Source of the DNA: Atherix ibis
Lineage: Eukaryota; Arthropoda; Insecta; Diptera; Athericidae
Reading direction: 5' to 3'
Assembly: GCA_958298945.1 (NCBI GenBank)
Contig: OY282609.1
Location: 12,630,326 to 12,694,325, forward strand
Length of the DNA: 64,000 nt
Part shown: piece after piece, positions 33,764 to 46,790 of the stretch
Layout of the letters: each line of letters starts with the position of its first letter
Position numbering within the stretch: position 1 is the stretch's first letter
The notes under the pieces: model-generated
The model's input: only the letters and a program-made list of their open reading frames with translations
What the model was told of the DNA's origin: nothing
The model's database searches: none
Translations under genes and position numbers: made by a program

Positions 33764-35526
33764 TAATTACACAGAAAACTCTATACTATATCTCTTTTAA
33801 TGCAAATACCGGGTATAAATTTAAAAAGCATAAATTTTCTAGTCAAAAAGTTTAATAATATATTTGTATAAAATGAATATTTTGGAAAACTTACTTACTA
33901 TCCCCTAAAAAAATTATATAATTTTCATGATCGACTTTCTTAAAAAAATTTGGTCATAAACAAATGTTATTAATATATTTTCAAATATAAATAAAAGACA
34001 AACAATTGGTAAAATACCAAAAATATAAAGAAACAAATCCTAATTGCTTTGCAGTAAATAAACTTACTTCTTAAGAGAGGGGAGAGGGGGACTGAAATTT
34101 CGCAATTTACGTTTAGAGTTTCAAACAAATAAAGTATATTTAAGATGAGTTCATCCAAGGTTTTTCTAGATTTTTATTTTCTTTTGGTATACAATTTTTT
34201 TTTTATAAAGTTGTCAAGTTTTCGATTTCTAGGCAGAATCGTTAAATAATAATGATGGGGAAAAAAGCAATATAATCAATTAAAAAGTTTCGTAACTTTA
34301 TTCAACTATGACGACAACAACAAAAACAACAAATAATAAAGAGAAAATAACAAATACAAAAAAACAACAACATTATTACAAAAAAAAACAACAAACCAAA
34401 ATAAAATACCCAAAAAGGACAATCCAAGGACGTTAATATTTCATGGAGATTGATAAAAAAGAAGAAATCAAAAACTTTTCTCCCTTATTCGAGTATCAAT
34501 TAGTCTTAGACGAGAGTTTCACTTCATTAATTTGAAAATATTGACAAACCGACCGAATTGCTCCATACTATATAATAAAGTAAATGTCGTAAATTTTCCA
34601 CTCTACTTTATATGATTTTTAAATAAATAAAAACGACGAAAAAATATTTTTGCCTTAACATTAGTAGAATTTATATTTTAAAAATATTTTCAAACAAAAC
34701 AAAAAATTCAAATGAAAGATTATTTTTTAATGAGCAATGATAATTGATGGTAAAAAGATGTTACCAATTTATTTTTTAGAATAATAGATTGTAAAAAATC
34801 TTCTTCATTATAATTTGAATTTTTTCTTAAAGAAAAATTTTTATTTGCCTTTTCAAAAATATTCTTTTGAAAAGTATTTTTAAATTTTATAATATTCATA
34901 GTATAAATTAAAAATTTGATAATCTAAAAACTGTTTAAATTTTATTGCATTCTATTTAAAATTCGAAAAAAAAATACAAAACATCTCTACTTACTGGGAT
35001 TGTAGATCGCCTAGAGTATTCGTCAAAAAAATACAATAAATAAAAACCTACTAAAAACTATATTCAAACTTAGCTTTAGTTTTTAGTCATCAGGAGATAT
35101 AAGAAAAATTACTGAAAAACTTCCAGAAAAATGTTTTTAATAATATTAATAAAATAGGAAAAAAAATAAGCATTTTTTATTTATACTAATATAGAAAAGC
35201 TAATTTTATCAATTGCGAATGTAAGAAATATGCCTTAAGAAAATCTGGCTGACCTTTAAGAAGAGAAATCAATATTTATTTTTTGGAAATTTAAGTTGAA
35301 TTATCAATACCTCCGGCTTAGATGTACTTATTAATATCTAGTATGTATATTAGGTATTAAAATTTTATGATTAAAAACAGTTGAGTTAAGGTATTGTTAT
35401 CTTTTATTAATATTATTGAATACATTTTTAATATTAATTTTTTTTTTCAATAAATTCGCAGAAAAAATTTATAAAGTACATAAAGAAATTAATTTTCAAT
35501 ATATTTTATATGGGTTTATTTACAGA
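33764..35526. other. AT-rich spacer
   Basis: Contains an A/C-rich stretch of aacaacaaa motifs at 34310-34400. No gene seen, and no P-element terminal repeat recognised. Confidence 0.5.
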
Positions 35527-37100
35527 CCTTAAATGTTCAGGGCTAAAACTTTTAGCTTTAAATTTTTCTGCCCTAAAATGTTTAGTCCTAAAACCTTCAG
35601 CTCTAAAATCGAGCTTAAGGTTTTAGGACTGAACATCATCCCTAAATTTTTCCTACCAAAATTTTTAGCCCTAAAATACCACCATTAAAATTGTAACCAA
35701 AAATCTTCAGCCCAAAAATCTTCACTTCTAAATTTTTCACCCATAAAATCTTCACCCCTGAAATATTCAGCTCCAAAATATTCAGTTCAAAATCTTCACT
35801 CCTAAAATATTCAGCCCTAAAATCTTCAGCCCTAAGATCTTCGCCTCTAAAATCTTCACCTTTAAAATCTTAAGGCTCAAAATGTTCAGTCCTAAAATTT
35901 TCAGTACTAAAGTTTTTAGCCCTTAAATCTTCAGCATTAAAATTTTCAATCACAAAAATCTTCACACCCAAAATATTCAGCTGCAAAATATTCACTCCTA
36001 AAATCTTCACCACTAAAATCTTCAGTCCTAAAATCTTTAACATTAAAATATTCACCCTTAATGCTTCACCCTTAAAAATTTTAGACCAAAAATCTTCAGC
36101 CCTAAAATATTCACCACTAAAATCTTTAACCTTAAATTATACACCCCTAATGCTTCACCCCTAAAATTTTTAGACCAAAAATCATCATCCCTAAAATATT
36201 AAAAAATAAAATCTTCACCACTAAAATTATCAACTTTAAAAACTTCATCCCTAAAATATTCACTCCAAAAATCTTCAGCCCTAAAATCTTCAGCCTTAAA
36301 ATATTAAGGCTCAAAATTTTCAGCCCTAAAATCTTCAGTATTAAAGTTTTTAGCCCTAAAGTCTTCAGCCTTAAAATTTTTAATCGCAAAAATATTCAGC
36401 TCCCAAAACATTCAACTCTAACATATTCAGTCCTAAATCTTCAGTCCTAAAATCTTCACCACTTAAATCTTCAGCCCTAAAATCTTAAACCTTAAAATAT
36501 TCACCCCTAATGCTTCACCCTTAAAATTTTTAGATCAAAAATCTTCAGCCCTAAAATATTTAGCACTAAAATCTTCACCACTAAAATTATCAACTTTAAA
36601 AACTTCATCCCAAAAATATTCACTCCAAAAAACTTCCTATATCTTCAGCCCTAAAATCTTCAGCAATAAAATTTTCAATCACAAAAATATTCACCTCTAA
36701 CATATTCAGTCCTAAATCTTCGGTCCTAAAAGCTCCACCTCCTTCAGCCCTAAAATATTTAACCTAAAAATATTCACCCCTAATGCTTCATTCTTAAAAT
36801 GTTAAGACCAAAAATCTTCACCCCTAAAATAATCAGCACTAAAATCTTCACCACTAAAATTAATCAACTTTAAAAACTTCATCCTTAAAATATTCACTCC
36901 AAAAATCTTCCTTAAATCTTCAGCTCTAAAATCTTTAACCTTAAAATCTTCACCCCTAATCCTTCAGCGTTAAACTTTTTAGCTCAATAATCTTCAGCAC
37001 TAAAATCTTTAGCTATAAAATCTTGAGCACTAAAACCTTTAGCCCTAAAATCTCCACCCTTTAAATATTCAGCCCTAAAATCTGACTCCTTTAAATCTAT
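35527..37100. repeat. 15-bp minisatellite (TTCAGCCCTAAAATC)n, degenerate
   Basis: About 1.57 kb of diverged 15-mers around the core CCTAAAATCTTCA. A higher-order repeat of roughly 400 bp is visible: the string containing taatgcttcacc and tttttagaccaaaaatc recurs near 36058, 36150, 36510 and 36780. The Ile/Leu/Lys-rich ORFs within it are not genes. Confidence 0.95.
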
Positions 37101-39220
37101 TGTAGATAATTTTTTTTCTTCAATTTTTAAAATATTTAATTGCAATAAAACAAAATTGGTAAAAAATATTTCTTATCTGTCAACATTCATTTAATAAAAT
37201 CTCATATTTTTTTTTTAGTATATAATTTAAAAACATGATAATGAATTTTGATAAAAATAGTAAAATTATCTTGTACACAATTCAAAACAGTAGAGCCATC
37301 AATTTAAAGATATACTTTTGCATATCAAAATAATGAAAACAATATTATTCCAACCAAAAGAAGACATCATATTTAAAAACTTTAAAAACAAAACTTTACA
37401 ACTATGCACTCATGAATGTATATATTATATGTAAATAAATTTAGAGAAGAAAAGATAATATTTTTAAGTTAAACTAAAGTACATTGGACTAAGTAAGTAC
37501 ATTGCCTGAGGATAAGAAAACTAAAAAGGTTATTTGAATGCGTTCCTTAAATGGCAGTTAGCGAGACAAGAAAATATAAAATGGCAGACTTGGGGACAAG
37601 TATGGTAGATTCTCAATGCTTTTTTTCCTGTTTAGTGATAAAAAATTTAAAAATATTATGCATTTGTATGGCAAGGAGCTACTTTTGAAGTGATAAAATA
37701 AATCAAAGTATTTCGCAAAGTCAAATACGAAAACAAGTATCCCCGAACGTCTATGGATGGCACATTCTACTATAAGTGTAATATCGTCTATAGAAGTTTT
37801 ATTTCAAAGAAAATCCGAGACTAAGTATGATTGTAGTGAGCGGTCCTGGCTGATGTTGTAGAACATTTCCTTTTTGTATATGATATGCCTTTGGGGCCGA
37901 GTTGAGTGTGCAATTTGTTTTATTCGGGTTTTAGTACAAATGATCGTCCCAATGTACCATTTTACATAGCAACAATACCCTCCTCTCCACTTTTCATACG
38001 AGAAACTCCTCTACTTGAATCACAAATTCATAGATTGTTGGCTATTTGCTTTGACGCATTGGTTGAGCTGAGAAGTTGCTGGCAACATATAAGACCAAAC
38101 AACTCTGTGGTTAGTTAGAGTATTTTGGAAGTTTTACCCTATCAACACAAATATGGGCTAACAAAAGGGATGGCTACTGAGAATATATGAACTGAACATC
38201 TAGAATTTCATATACTTTACATATTGGACAGATTTCTTTGGGGCATGTTCCCTAATTTGTTGTCCGATTGTCTTCTATTTCACATATTCAAGGCATATAA
38301 AAATTCGTTTGTTTAAATTTCATGTTTTCATACATGAATCCTTTGAGGAGAGCAAACACAATACAAATCGTGCTGACTAATATCGACCAAGTCCGAACTT
38401 TTCTCATACATGTACACATTAAATAAATACTTATAAATAGATACGAGTTCATATAGGCAGAGATGTATAGCTGGTCGAGTTAGTCTTTTGAATTCCTGTA
38501 GGACACAATTATTTTCGATAATAAAATTATCTACCAACGTGAATACATAATTCATCATTTATCAATGTCAAACAAAGTAAAAGGATAAGTGGGAACGATC
38601 GTCTAAACATTTCTAATATTTGTGCGACATACTTTTTCTGTTGGAAATATTTAGTATTTTCCTTTCGTTTTTATAATATTTTTTTTTGCTTCTGTCCTAT
38701 TATCTGTACAATAGTGAACAATAATGTTTTCGGATAAGTGCTCACCAAGGAATTCAATCCAAAACTTAAGTGGCAATGATGTATTATTTGATTAGAATTA
38801 TTTCCATTTTTTTAAGTGTGCATTTCTCTGTTTTTTTTTTCAGAAATAATGTAATAAATCTGATAAATCAGAAATATAAAACTATGAAATTTTTTATAGA
38901 AATGAGGCCACTTTTGATGTGTTTAAAAATTACTTTTTATTAACAATATTAAATTATGTTTTTTTATTGTCAAATAATTAAATTCTCGCAATTAGAAAAT
39001 TTATCATTCAGTAATTAAATTTTTTTTTAAATATTGTAAATAATAATAAGGGATATTTTTTTTCAACGTTTACTATAAAGGGAGAAATTTATTATTGAGA
39101 ACTGTATTTAGGAGAAAATTTATGCACAGCTAGAAGGGAGATGCATTCCAATGTATTTTATGTAGCCTTGAGCTCGGTACACATGCTTATATTCCGAAAC
39201 CAAGCAATTAATAATAAATA
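37101..39220. other. Spacer, nothing recognised
   Basis: Moderate-GC stretch at 37800-38160 with a 70-codon open frame (37906-38118) that resembles nothing I know. The rest is AT-rich. Confidence 0.45.
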
Positions 39221-40494
39221 TAAGGTTTTCCAATAAGAGTTATATGATTTCTAAGTGACATTTCGGCCATTTGTAATATGTCATTATCTGTCATTTTTTC
39301 TTCATTGTATTCAGTAATGTTTACAATTTTATCATAAAGAGATATACGCAAGAATAATGTTTATAAATTATTCAATTTTATTATCAAAATAATCGTTCTC
39401 CAATTGCAACTTTTCGTGCGCTTTTGCCATTTTATGGTTGTAATAATCGTCCAACTGTGCTCGCTGTTCGTCGAATTGTTAAAAATTTCTAGTGTAAATT
39501 TTCTTTACATAATGTTCAAGTGCCAAAAGGATAAAGAACCGCTCGAAGTAATGAAAATATTGCTGCCGTTCAGGCAAGTGTTACTGAAGACCGCAATTTG
39601 TCGATTCCAAGACGTTCTCAAGAATTGGGACTGTCTCAAACCACAACCTGGCGGATTTTGAGAAAGAACTTGGGCTTGCATTCGTATAAAATTGTTGTCA
39701 CTCAAGAACTGAAGCCATTGGACCACCTTAAACGTCGCGAATTTGCTCATTTTGTCTTCGAACAACTTGAAAACGATAACGATTTTTTTAAAGAAAATCA
39801 TCTTCTCCGATGAGGCTCACTTTCATCTGAGTGGTGCAGTAAATAAACAAAACTGTCGATTCTGGTGCAAAGAAAATCCACAAATTATTCATGAACACCC
39901 ATTACATTCACCTAAATTGACAGTTTGGTGTGGTTTTGGTCTGGTGGAATCATCGGTCCGTACTTCTTCCGAAATGAAGCTGGTAACACCGTTACTGTCA
40001 ATGGAGAGCGGTATAGATCGATGATAACCAACTTTTTATGGGCGAAATTGGAAGAAGTTGATCTTGACAACATCTTGTCCAACAAGACGGGGCTACGTGC
40101 CACACAGCACGTGCAACAACCGAATTATTACGAGAAAAGTTTGGAGATTCGATTATTTCAAGAAATTGTGACATTGAATGGTCTCCAAGAAGTTGTGATT
40201 TAACACCATTCGACTATTTCTTGTGGGGTTATTTGAAGTCATTGGTCTTTAGCAATAAATCAGACTCTCTTCAAGCTTTAGAAGTCAATATTAAACGTGT
40301 ATTCATGACATACGACTTGATTTAGTGGAAAAAGTGCTCGCAAATTGGGCTCATCGAATTCGTTCCTGCAAAAGAAGTCGTGGAGGCCATTTGAATGACA
40401 TTTTATTTAGAGCTTAATTGTATCGGTTGTGATTAACATTAAATAAAAAACATTTGAAGTTCCTTAACAATATCACTCTTTTAGAAAAACCCTA
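39221..40494 (+). mobile_element. IS630/Tc1-mariner-type element (DDE, LTPLDYFLWG-like group)
   Basis: Ends are imperfect inverted repeats: TAAGGTTTTCCAATAAGAGT on the left and TAGGGTTTTTCTAAAAGAGT inward from the right, each beside TA. The internal sequence encodes an IS630-like transposase different from the mariners in this window. Confidence 0.85.
39395..40417 (+). pseudogene. IS630-like transposase (frameshifted)
   Basis: Reading across several frame changes gives the HTH-like blocks ATFRALLPFYGCNNRPTVLA and NLSIPRRSQELGLSQTTTWR, then ILRKNLGLHSYKIVVTQELK. The first catalytic region is KIIFSDEAHFHLSGAVNKQN. It is followed by CRFWCKENPQIIHEHPLHSP, LTVWCGF and GGIIGPYFFRNEAGNTVTVN. The region expected to hold the second Asp (DGATCHTA in relatives) is degraded near 40080. 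The C-terminal part retains a TPFDYFLWGYLKSLVF-like stretch and ends HLNDILFRA. The lesions include stops and frameshifts. Confidence 0.85.
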
Positions 40495-40620
40495 TAAAAT
40501 AAAAGCCATCCCAGGCCAAAAAAATTAGAAACAAAATATTCGCAAATTACTATCCCAAATTATTTAGCAGTAAAACTAGTTTTGTAAATAAAGTGATCGT
40601 AAAAGATACCGTAGACATTG

Positions 40621-41821
40621 AGGTGTATGTAAAAAGAAATCCATTATTTTTGCATTAAATTGAAGGTTTTATTTAGCATAGATAGAATGATACGATTTAG
40701 GTCAAATATGCACCGTTTTGTTTGATAACTTGTTGCCTTTCTGGAGGTATTGTCATAATGCCTCTTTCATAGAAACCCTCGTCCCTATTGGCAAAAAACT
40801 GGAACAGTCGATTTTCACTATCTTCTCTTGAGGCGAATTTTTCACCTGCAAAATCATTCGCCATAGACAAGAAGAGGTGGTAATCACTTGGTGCCAGGTC
40901 CGGACTATAAGGTGGATGCATAAGAACATCCCAACCAAGGTCCCGGAACTTCTGACGAGTCACTATCGATGTATGCGGCCTGGCGTTGTCCTGATGAAAC
41001 ACAATTCCTCTCCTATTGGCTAAAGCTGGCAGCTTCTGGACGATTACTTCTTTCAGACCGTCCAATTGTTGACAGTATAGGTCCGAATTAAGAGTTCGGC
41101 CATAGGGGAGCCAGTCCCACCAAACACAGCAAAACCTTCCTGGCTGTCAATCCTGGCTTGACCACCGTTTGCGCCGGGTGACCGCAATTTGACCACGACC
41201 GTTGTCGCTTGACGTTGTCGTAAGTGACCCACTTTTCATCACCAGTAACCATCCGCTTCAGAAATGGATCGATATTGTTGCGATTCAGCAGCGATTCGCA
41301 GATGGAAATTCGGTCCATGAGGTTTTTTTGCGATAATTTGTGTGGCACCCATACATCGAGCTTCTTTTTGTATCCAGCCTTATGGAAACAGTGCTTACGT
41401 GACGGTCGGACTCGACGATTTCCATTATTTTATCGACATTTTCGACAATTGGCCTTCCAGAGCGTGGTGCATCTTTGACATCAAAATTACCGGAACGGAA
41501 TCGACGAAACCAGAATTGCGCGTGATTGGCTGTTACAGTATCAGGACCATAAACACTATTCACATTTTCAGCTGCCTGGCTTGCATTTTCGCCTTTATCG
41601 AAGAAAAGCTGTAAAATATGGCATATTTTCTCTTTGTTGGTGTCCATCTTTGATGCGTGCTAAAAAAATACTGAGTCAAGTAATCACAAAACTATATACA
41701 AAAGCTTTTTTAGTACAAAATCTTATCTTTCTAACGCAACCCGATCGCACTTTCACAACGGGAGATACAGACTCCTAAAGCCATCTATTGGCAAAATAGT
41801 GGATTACTTTTTAGTATACCT
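40621..41821 (-). mobile_element. Mariner, family D
   Basis: A 1201-bp element. Its imperfect terminal repeats are AGGTGTATGTAAAAAGAAAT on the left and AGGTATACTAAAAAGTAATC inward from the right. TA is intact on the right (41822-41823) and reads TG on the left. No second copy is seen in this window. Confidence 0.88.
40697..41647 (-). pseudogene. Mariner family D transposase (frameshifted)
   Basis: An ATG at 41647 gives MDTNKEKICHILQLFFDKGE and the HTH region QFWFRRFRSGNFDVKDAPRS with GRPIVENVDKI. A frameshift near 41350 is followed by MPHKLSQKNLMDRISICESL and MVTGDEKWVTYDN. A second frameshift lies near 41100. The last third is intact: IVFHQDNARPHTS, MHPPYSPDLAPSDYHLF and ERQQVIKQNGAYLT. The catalytic triad is D, D, D with 34 residues between the last two. 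The subfamily is unclear. Confidence 0.88.
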
Positions 41822-42169
41822 TATATTTGAACGCGAAGCGTCAAATATGTCTACAGTATCTTTTGGTATCAGTTTATTAATCCAAGTACCAAACGGACAA
41901 AGGTAAAACATTATTTCGGCGCAAAAAGTGTCATCAAATCCTACATACTCGTATAAAGGTCCCCGCATTTGTCCAGAAAAAAATCACCAGGTTTAGTAAT
42001 GAAAAGCCTGCCAGAAGAAAGAATATCATTGCTAACAAATATTTGGAATAACTCCATTAATAATGGGAACTATTGGAGCATTCCAAATCCATTAATAATA
42101 ATGAAAGAAGTAGGCAAATATTGGAGCACTCCTGTACGGAAGTATATTTCCACCCTTTTAAAGATAAAT

Positions 42170-42480
42170 ATTCTTACTAATATAGAATAGGCTTAATCTC
42201 TTCGTTAAGGAAAAAAATGTTATTCCGGAATTCCGATGTGGGTTTCGAATTAAAAACCGTTCAACGTGGTTTTCTTCGCTAGATATTGAAAAAACATTCG
42301 GTAGCGTATCGCACTTACGCTATTATATTCAACGTCATTAAAATGAGATTTCCAAAATATCTAATAATCAGTTTTCTAGGACCTTTGCAGCCCTTTTTTT
42401 TTTTAGAAAAGGCAATGAATTTTTTAGAATGATTCATGCTCGAGGAAATATACTAGCGTGAGCTTTTAACTCCATGTTCC
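42170..42480 (+). pseudogene. Jockey-like RT scrap
   Basis: A shifted frame reads VIPEFRCGFRIKNRSTWFSS and LDIEKTFGSVSHLRYYI, matching the GFRxxxST and LDIEKAFDxVxH motifs of Jockey-like RT. Downstream to about 43320 the DNA has moderate GC content but no motif I can identify. Confidence 0.55.
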
Positions 42481-43385
42481 AAGGACTCTATAATGTACCC
42501 CAGGTGGCTCTTTGTATAACTTATGGTCCAATAAATGTAGTATTTGCGCCCCTTTTGGCAAGTTTGTCTGCTAGTTCATACCCATAATGGCAACCACATC
42601 AAAGTTACATTGCCGCTAATTTAGGACTATGAGTATATTCTTAACGAGCTTGGGCTGGATATCTGATGAGACAGATCTTTGCGTTATGTAGGTTCCTTAT
42701 AATAACCTCTTTAGCACAAAGCATTATGTCATGTACTTCTCTCTGATAAATGGATGTAGATATATCAAGGGTCTTAGATAGACGATAAAAAGGTTCGACT
42801 TACCTTCGTCACTCGAAGGAGAGGCCCTCGTATTTTACACATACAGAACCGTCTTTGAACGACTGGTATAAGTTAGGTTTCCTATACATTGCATCCGAGA
42901 TGTAGTTGGTTTCCTGGAATTTTTTTAGGTCTGATACAACTTTAAGATGTCCAAACATGTCGCCTGGTTTAAAGGTTTCGGAATGCGTTAACTTGAGTGC
43001 CCTTGAAACGCTTCATTTTTAATATACAAATGCATAGGCAGCAGGTTTTAAGGAGCTTCAAGAGCTTTTGTGGGGTATAACACCCATGCATGACAGTCTT
43101 TGAAATTTGCGAAGAGTTGCTTGGGCGTAGGTTATTCAGCCTTAGGCAACCTAACTATTACCGGAGTTGACCACTGCATTATTTTTTGTAGCACAGGCCC
43201 CAGATTTTACCGAAGAGCCTATGACCAGCCCAATTGGCTTTAGTAGATCTATTAGTCACACTGGTAAGATGTGAGTTGTAGATCAATTTTAAGTCTAGAT
43301 TGACCCTTAGATAGTCAACGGTTTAACTTATGTTTCTTACCAGGATGTTTTTTTCATGTTTTTTTCATGGAAAGCAAAAACAAAT

Positions 43386-44344
43386 TTATTCAAAGTGCTT
43401 GCCCTCGCTAGATACACATTTTCCCATCTGTCGGGCAATTTGTGCATACTACGCCAAAAAAAAAATCCTTCTCTTTCGAGGCAAACCCTTCATCAAGCCT
43501 TTTTCGAACGTCTTCGTAAGAATCGAAGTGCTGCTCAGCGAGCGCGTGGCTCATCGACGAAAACAGGTGGTAGTCGGAACGGGCCAGGTTTGGTGAATAA
43601 GCGGGGTGGGGTAGCACCTCCCAGTTGAGTGTCTCCAAGTTGTTTCGGACCATTTTTGACGTGTGCGATGGTGCGTTGTCGTGGAGGAAAATCAGCTTGT
43701 CATGTCTTTGTTAATAATCCGTCTTTTTTTCACGCAGAGCGAGGTGCAATTTGATCAGTTGTTGGTGGTAGCGGTGGGCATTGACAGTTTCACCAGGTTT
43801 CAACATCTCATAGTAGACGATACCCTGCTGACCCCACCAAACGCACAGCATCGTCTTCCGTCCGAAGCGATTTGGTCTTGGCGAAGATGTTGATGGTTGG
43901 CTGGGATCAATCCACGATTTTTTGCGTTTAGGATTCTCGAAATATATTCACTTTTCATCGTCTGTCATAATCCGATTCAGGAACAACTTTCTTTTTTGTC
44001 TGGCGAGGAAGATTTCGCATATGTGTTGGCGTCGCTCCATCTGCCTATTGTTCAATTCATGCGGCACCCATTTTCCGATCTTTTAAATCTTTTCGATGGC
44101 ACGCAGACGCATGGAAATGGCTGGTTGAGTAACAACCTTCCTAGGCCGATTTTCACGTTTCTTGTCCTACAAGGCAAAATTGCCGTCTTTGAACCTACAA
44201 GGCAAAATTGCCGTCTTTGAATAAAACACTGTCATCATAGGCCTCCATAAGCATTCGATGCGATTCGGCAGCCGATTTTTTCAAATTGCAGTAGAAAAGT
44301 AGAGCTTCCCGTATATGCTCTTTTTCTGGCAGAAAACTAGACAT
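43386..44344 (-). pseudogene. Mos1-like transposase, copy 2 (many frameshifts)
   Basis: An ATG at 44344 opens MSSFLPEKEHIREALLFYCN. Readable blocks include the WVPHELN-like stretch near 44060 and the central VYYEMLKPGETVNAHRYHQQ near 43790. The LIFLHDNAPSH block near 43690 keeps the second catalytic aspartate. MVRNNLETLNWEVLPHPAYS with PNLARSDYHLFSSMSHALAE follows at 43408-43653. At least four frame changes separate them. SPDLAPSD has become SPNLARSD but the final Asp is kept. Confidence 0.85.
44166..44221 (-). repeat. 28-bp tandem duplication in the Mos1-like copy
   Basis: The 28-mer beginning cctacaaggcaaaattgccg occurs twice, perfectly, back to back (44166-44193 and 44194-44221). Confidence 0.95.
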
Positions 44345-44515
44345 GATTACCGAAAGAAAAATGTATGTTGTTATACAAAATTGCTGACAATGTGCACTGA
44401 TTTATGTTGACAGATGTCAAGCTCATAAAAAAAGTATGGCGTGCCCATGGTAGCTTAATACGCTCACTCACGCCATCTATAACCAAACAGCGGATTAAAG
44501 CTTATACACCTGGTA

Positions 44516-46790
44516 GTAAATGTAACTAAAATGGTTTGTGAGTTATTCGGTAATTATATGCATAAAATTTTGAATTTTTTTTTTTTATTACAGCTAGTTT
44601 TGGAATAAAGTTTTCAGATTGAAATTTTTATTTTTAATGGGTTTTATAGAGTAATAAAAAGATTTTTAAGCAAAAGAATATTTCTGATTTTTTTTAAATT
44701 AATAAAAATTATAGATAAATTTCCTGTTTAGAAAAATAATTCACCAACAAAAATAATAGTTAATAAAATGAAAATAATAAAAAATATTAATAATAATAAT
44801 CATAGATATTAGTTCAACTAATGTAAATTAATTTATTTAAAGAATAGATAAATTGATAAAATTTGAACTAAAATCAAATGAATTGAAATGAATGAAATTT
44901 ATTTGTTCAACTGAATGGCTATCATAGAATTATACATTTCATTTAGCATATTGAATGGCCAGTAATGTCTGAGAGTTTATAAATTATCCATGAATCGAAA
45001 CGAGAACACTAATGACGTCGATTGACTTTAAGGAACCGCACTGGGATTGTCTGTCCACTTATCTTGCGGACTTTTCCGATTGATTTATATAACTATTTAG
45101 GAAAAACCGAACTTCAATAAATTGCCAAAGAGGAGAATAAGAAAAGAAAAAATATGGGAAAATGGAATTTTTTTTTCGCCAATTTGCCCGAATTATACAA
45201 TATATATTTAGATATATCTTTTTATGTAGTCCTACAGGATTCTTTTACTCGTACTCTGTAGAATCTATTCAAAGTTTTCCCTTTTTTCTTCTTTATTTTA
45301 GCTTTATTTATTTATCAGTTGGCTAAATTTGTTTGTATTTGGCTGATTTTTTTTCTGTTGCTGTCGTTGTGGAATATTTTGCTTTGCAAAATAAACAATT
45401 TGACAAGAGGACAATCGACAATGTCATTGCGTATATAGGACGAAGGTTTATTTCCATGTCGTTTTAGTTGACTTTATGCCAAAAGCATATCTGTTTAGAG
45501 ACTGAAATCGTCCTTTTGCTATCCTTGATGATTACACATACAAAATACAACGTCGACACGAAATCCGAACACATCGGTCCATTCTATTATAGACTAACCA
45601 CCCCATCAATTGGTTTACCTTCTTTCATTTATTGTATTTACCATTTTGGTTGCTATTCCATAGTTCTGGGATTTCCTTCTCATCTTTTGCGTGATGTTAT
45701 TTTAGCAAACCTTAATTTGATAGGTTGGTAAATATATAATAAATTTTCTTCATCAGTTTACTGATGATAGACAAAAATGACGGCACTTACAGGAGCAGAT
45801 AAACCAACAAAGGGGGGAGAAAAGATACGACATAAATTGGACATAAAAATTGTTCGTTTTGTTGATGATGACCGCCACAAAAACAAGAAAAAATTATAAG
45901 TGATAAGAAAACAAAAAATCCAAACTTGATCTTTGATTATCTCTCCATTTTGTGGTAAAATAATGTCAAACGATTTTTACCAAGTGCTATTACAAGTCTT
46001 TAGGCATTTTTTTTCCATACACTTTTTTTGTGGGGGATTTTTTTTCTGTTATCACTGAAATGTCAACAAGAGTAATTTTTATCTTGTTGATTTGTGATTT
46101 TATGCAAACATTTTTATTAGACTACGAAATATCCTTAGAAGGAAATTAAGTCATAGTTAATAATAAATATGCAATTTTATATACGAGTACAATCATAAAG
46201 TTTTTGATTTTTATTGATTGATTTTTATATTTGGGAATATTTTTTTTTGGTTCTTTTATACTGTTTATCTAGAAAGCATTTTTTTTATTTTGAATTTTTT
46301 AAATTCAAATTTTGGAAATTTTTTTTGTCGTCAATAAACTATGTATATATTTTTTCCTTCCAAGGTTTCCATAATCAAAATGATCCTAATACCCAACAAA
46401 ACCAAAAATATATATATAATATGACTCCTTTCCATTTTATCAAAAATCCTAGAAAAATTAATCCTTAAATGTTTTTATCCTATTTTTGGAAGCAAGGTTG
46501 TGATTCCTCAGTAATAGTTTGGACTTAGAACTGAGCATGTCACTATCCAGCAGTGTCATTGTGTAGTCGCTAGGTTGAAAGGATTCTTGACAGTTTGAAC
46601 ACTTTCAACCATGCATGACATGCTGCATTTCTTTGGAAGTTGCATCAAACCCTACGCGCTGGTTATTTTCACATCCTAAAATTCTTTTCTCTCAGACCGA
46701 TATTTTCAGGTAGATGAAAATATTGATTATTCTGACATTTATCCTTCCCACAAGGAGACACTTCTGGATACACGAGGTCTGTTCAAAAAG
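44516..46790. other. AT-rich spacer
   Basis: No gene or element recognised before the long-inverted-repeat mariner derivative. Confidence 0.5.

Larger units (their letters stand above)
43340..44513 (-). mobile_element. Mos1-like (mauritiana-group) mariner, copy 2
   Basis: The right end is CCAGGTGTATAAGCTTTAAT next to TA at 44514-44515. The left end keeps only CCAGGATG beside TA at 43338-43339, most of that terminal repeat being deleted. It is the same family as 26971-28254, in opposite orientation. A 28-bp tandem duplication sits at 44166-44221. Confidence 0.88.

Noticed and set aside
35870..36389. Ile/Leu/Lys-rich ORFs in the 15-bp minisatellite
   Set aside because: Repeat translations with no protein-like composition or conserved motif.
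37906..38118. 70-codon ORF with reasonable composition
   Set aside because: No motif, splice context or family resemblance that I can support.
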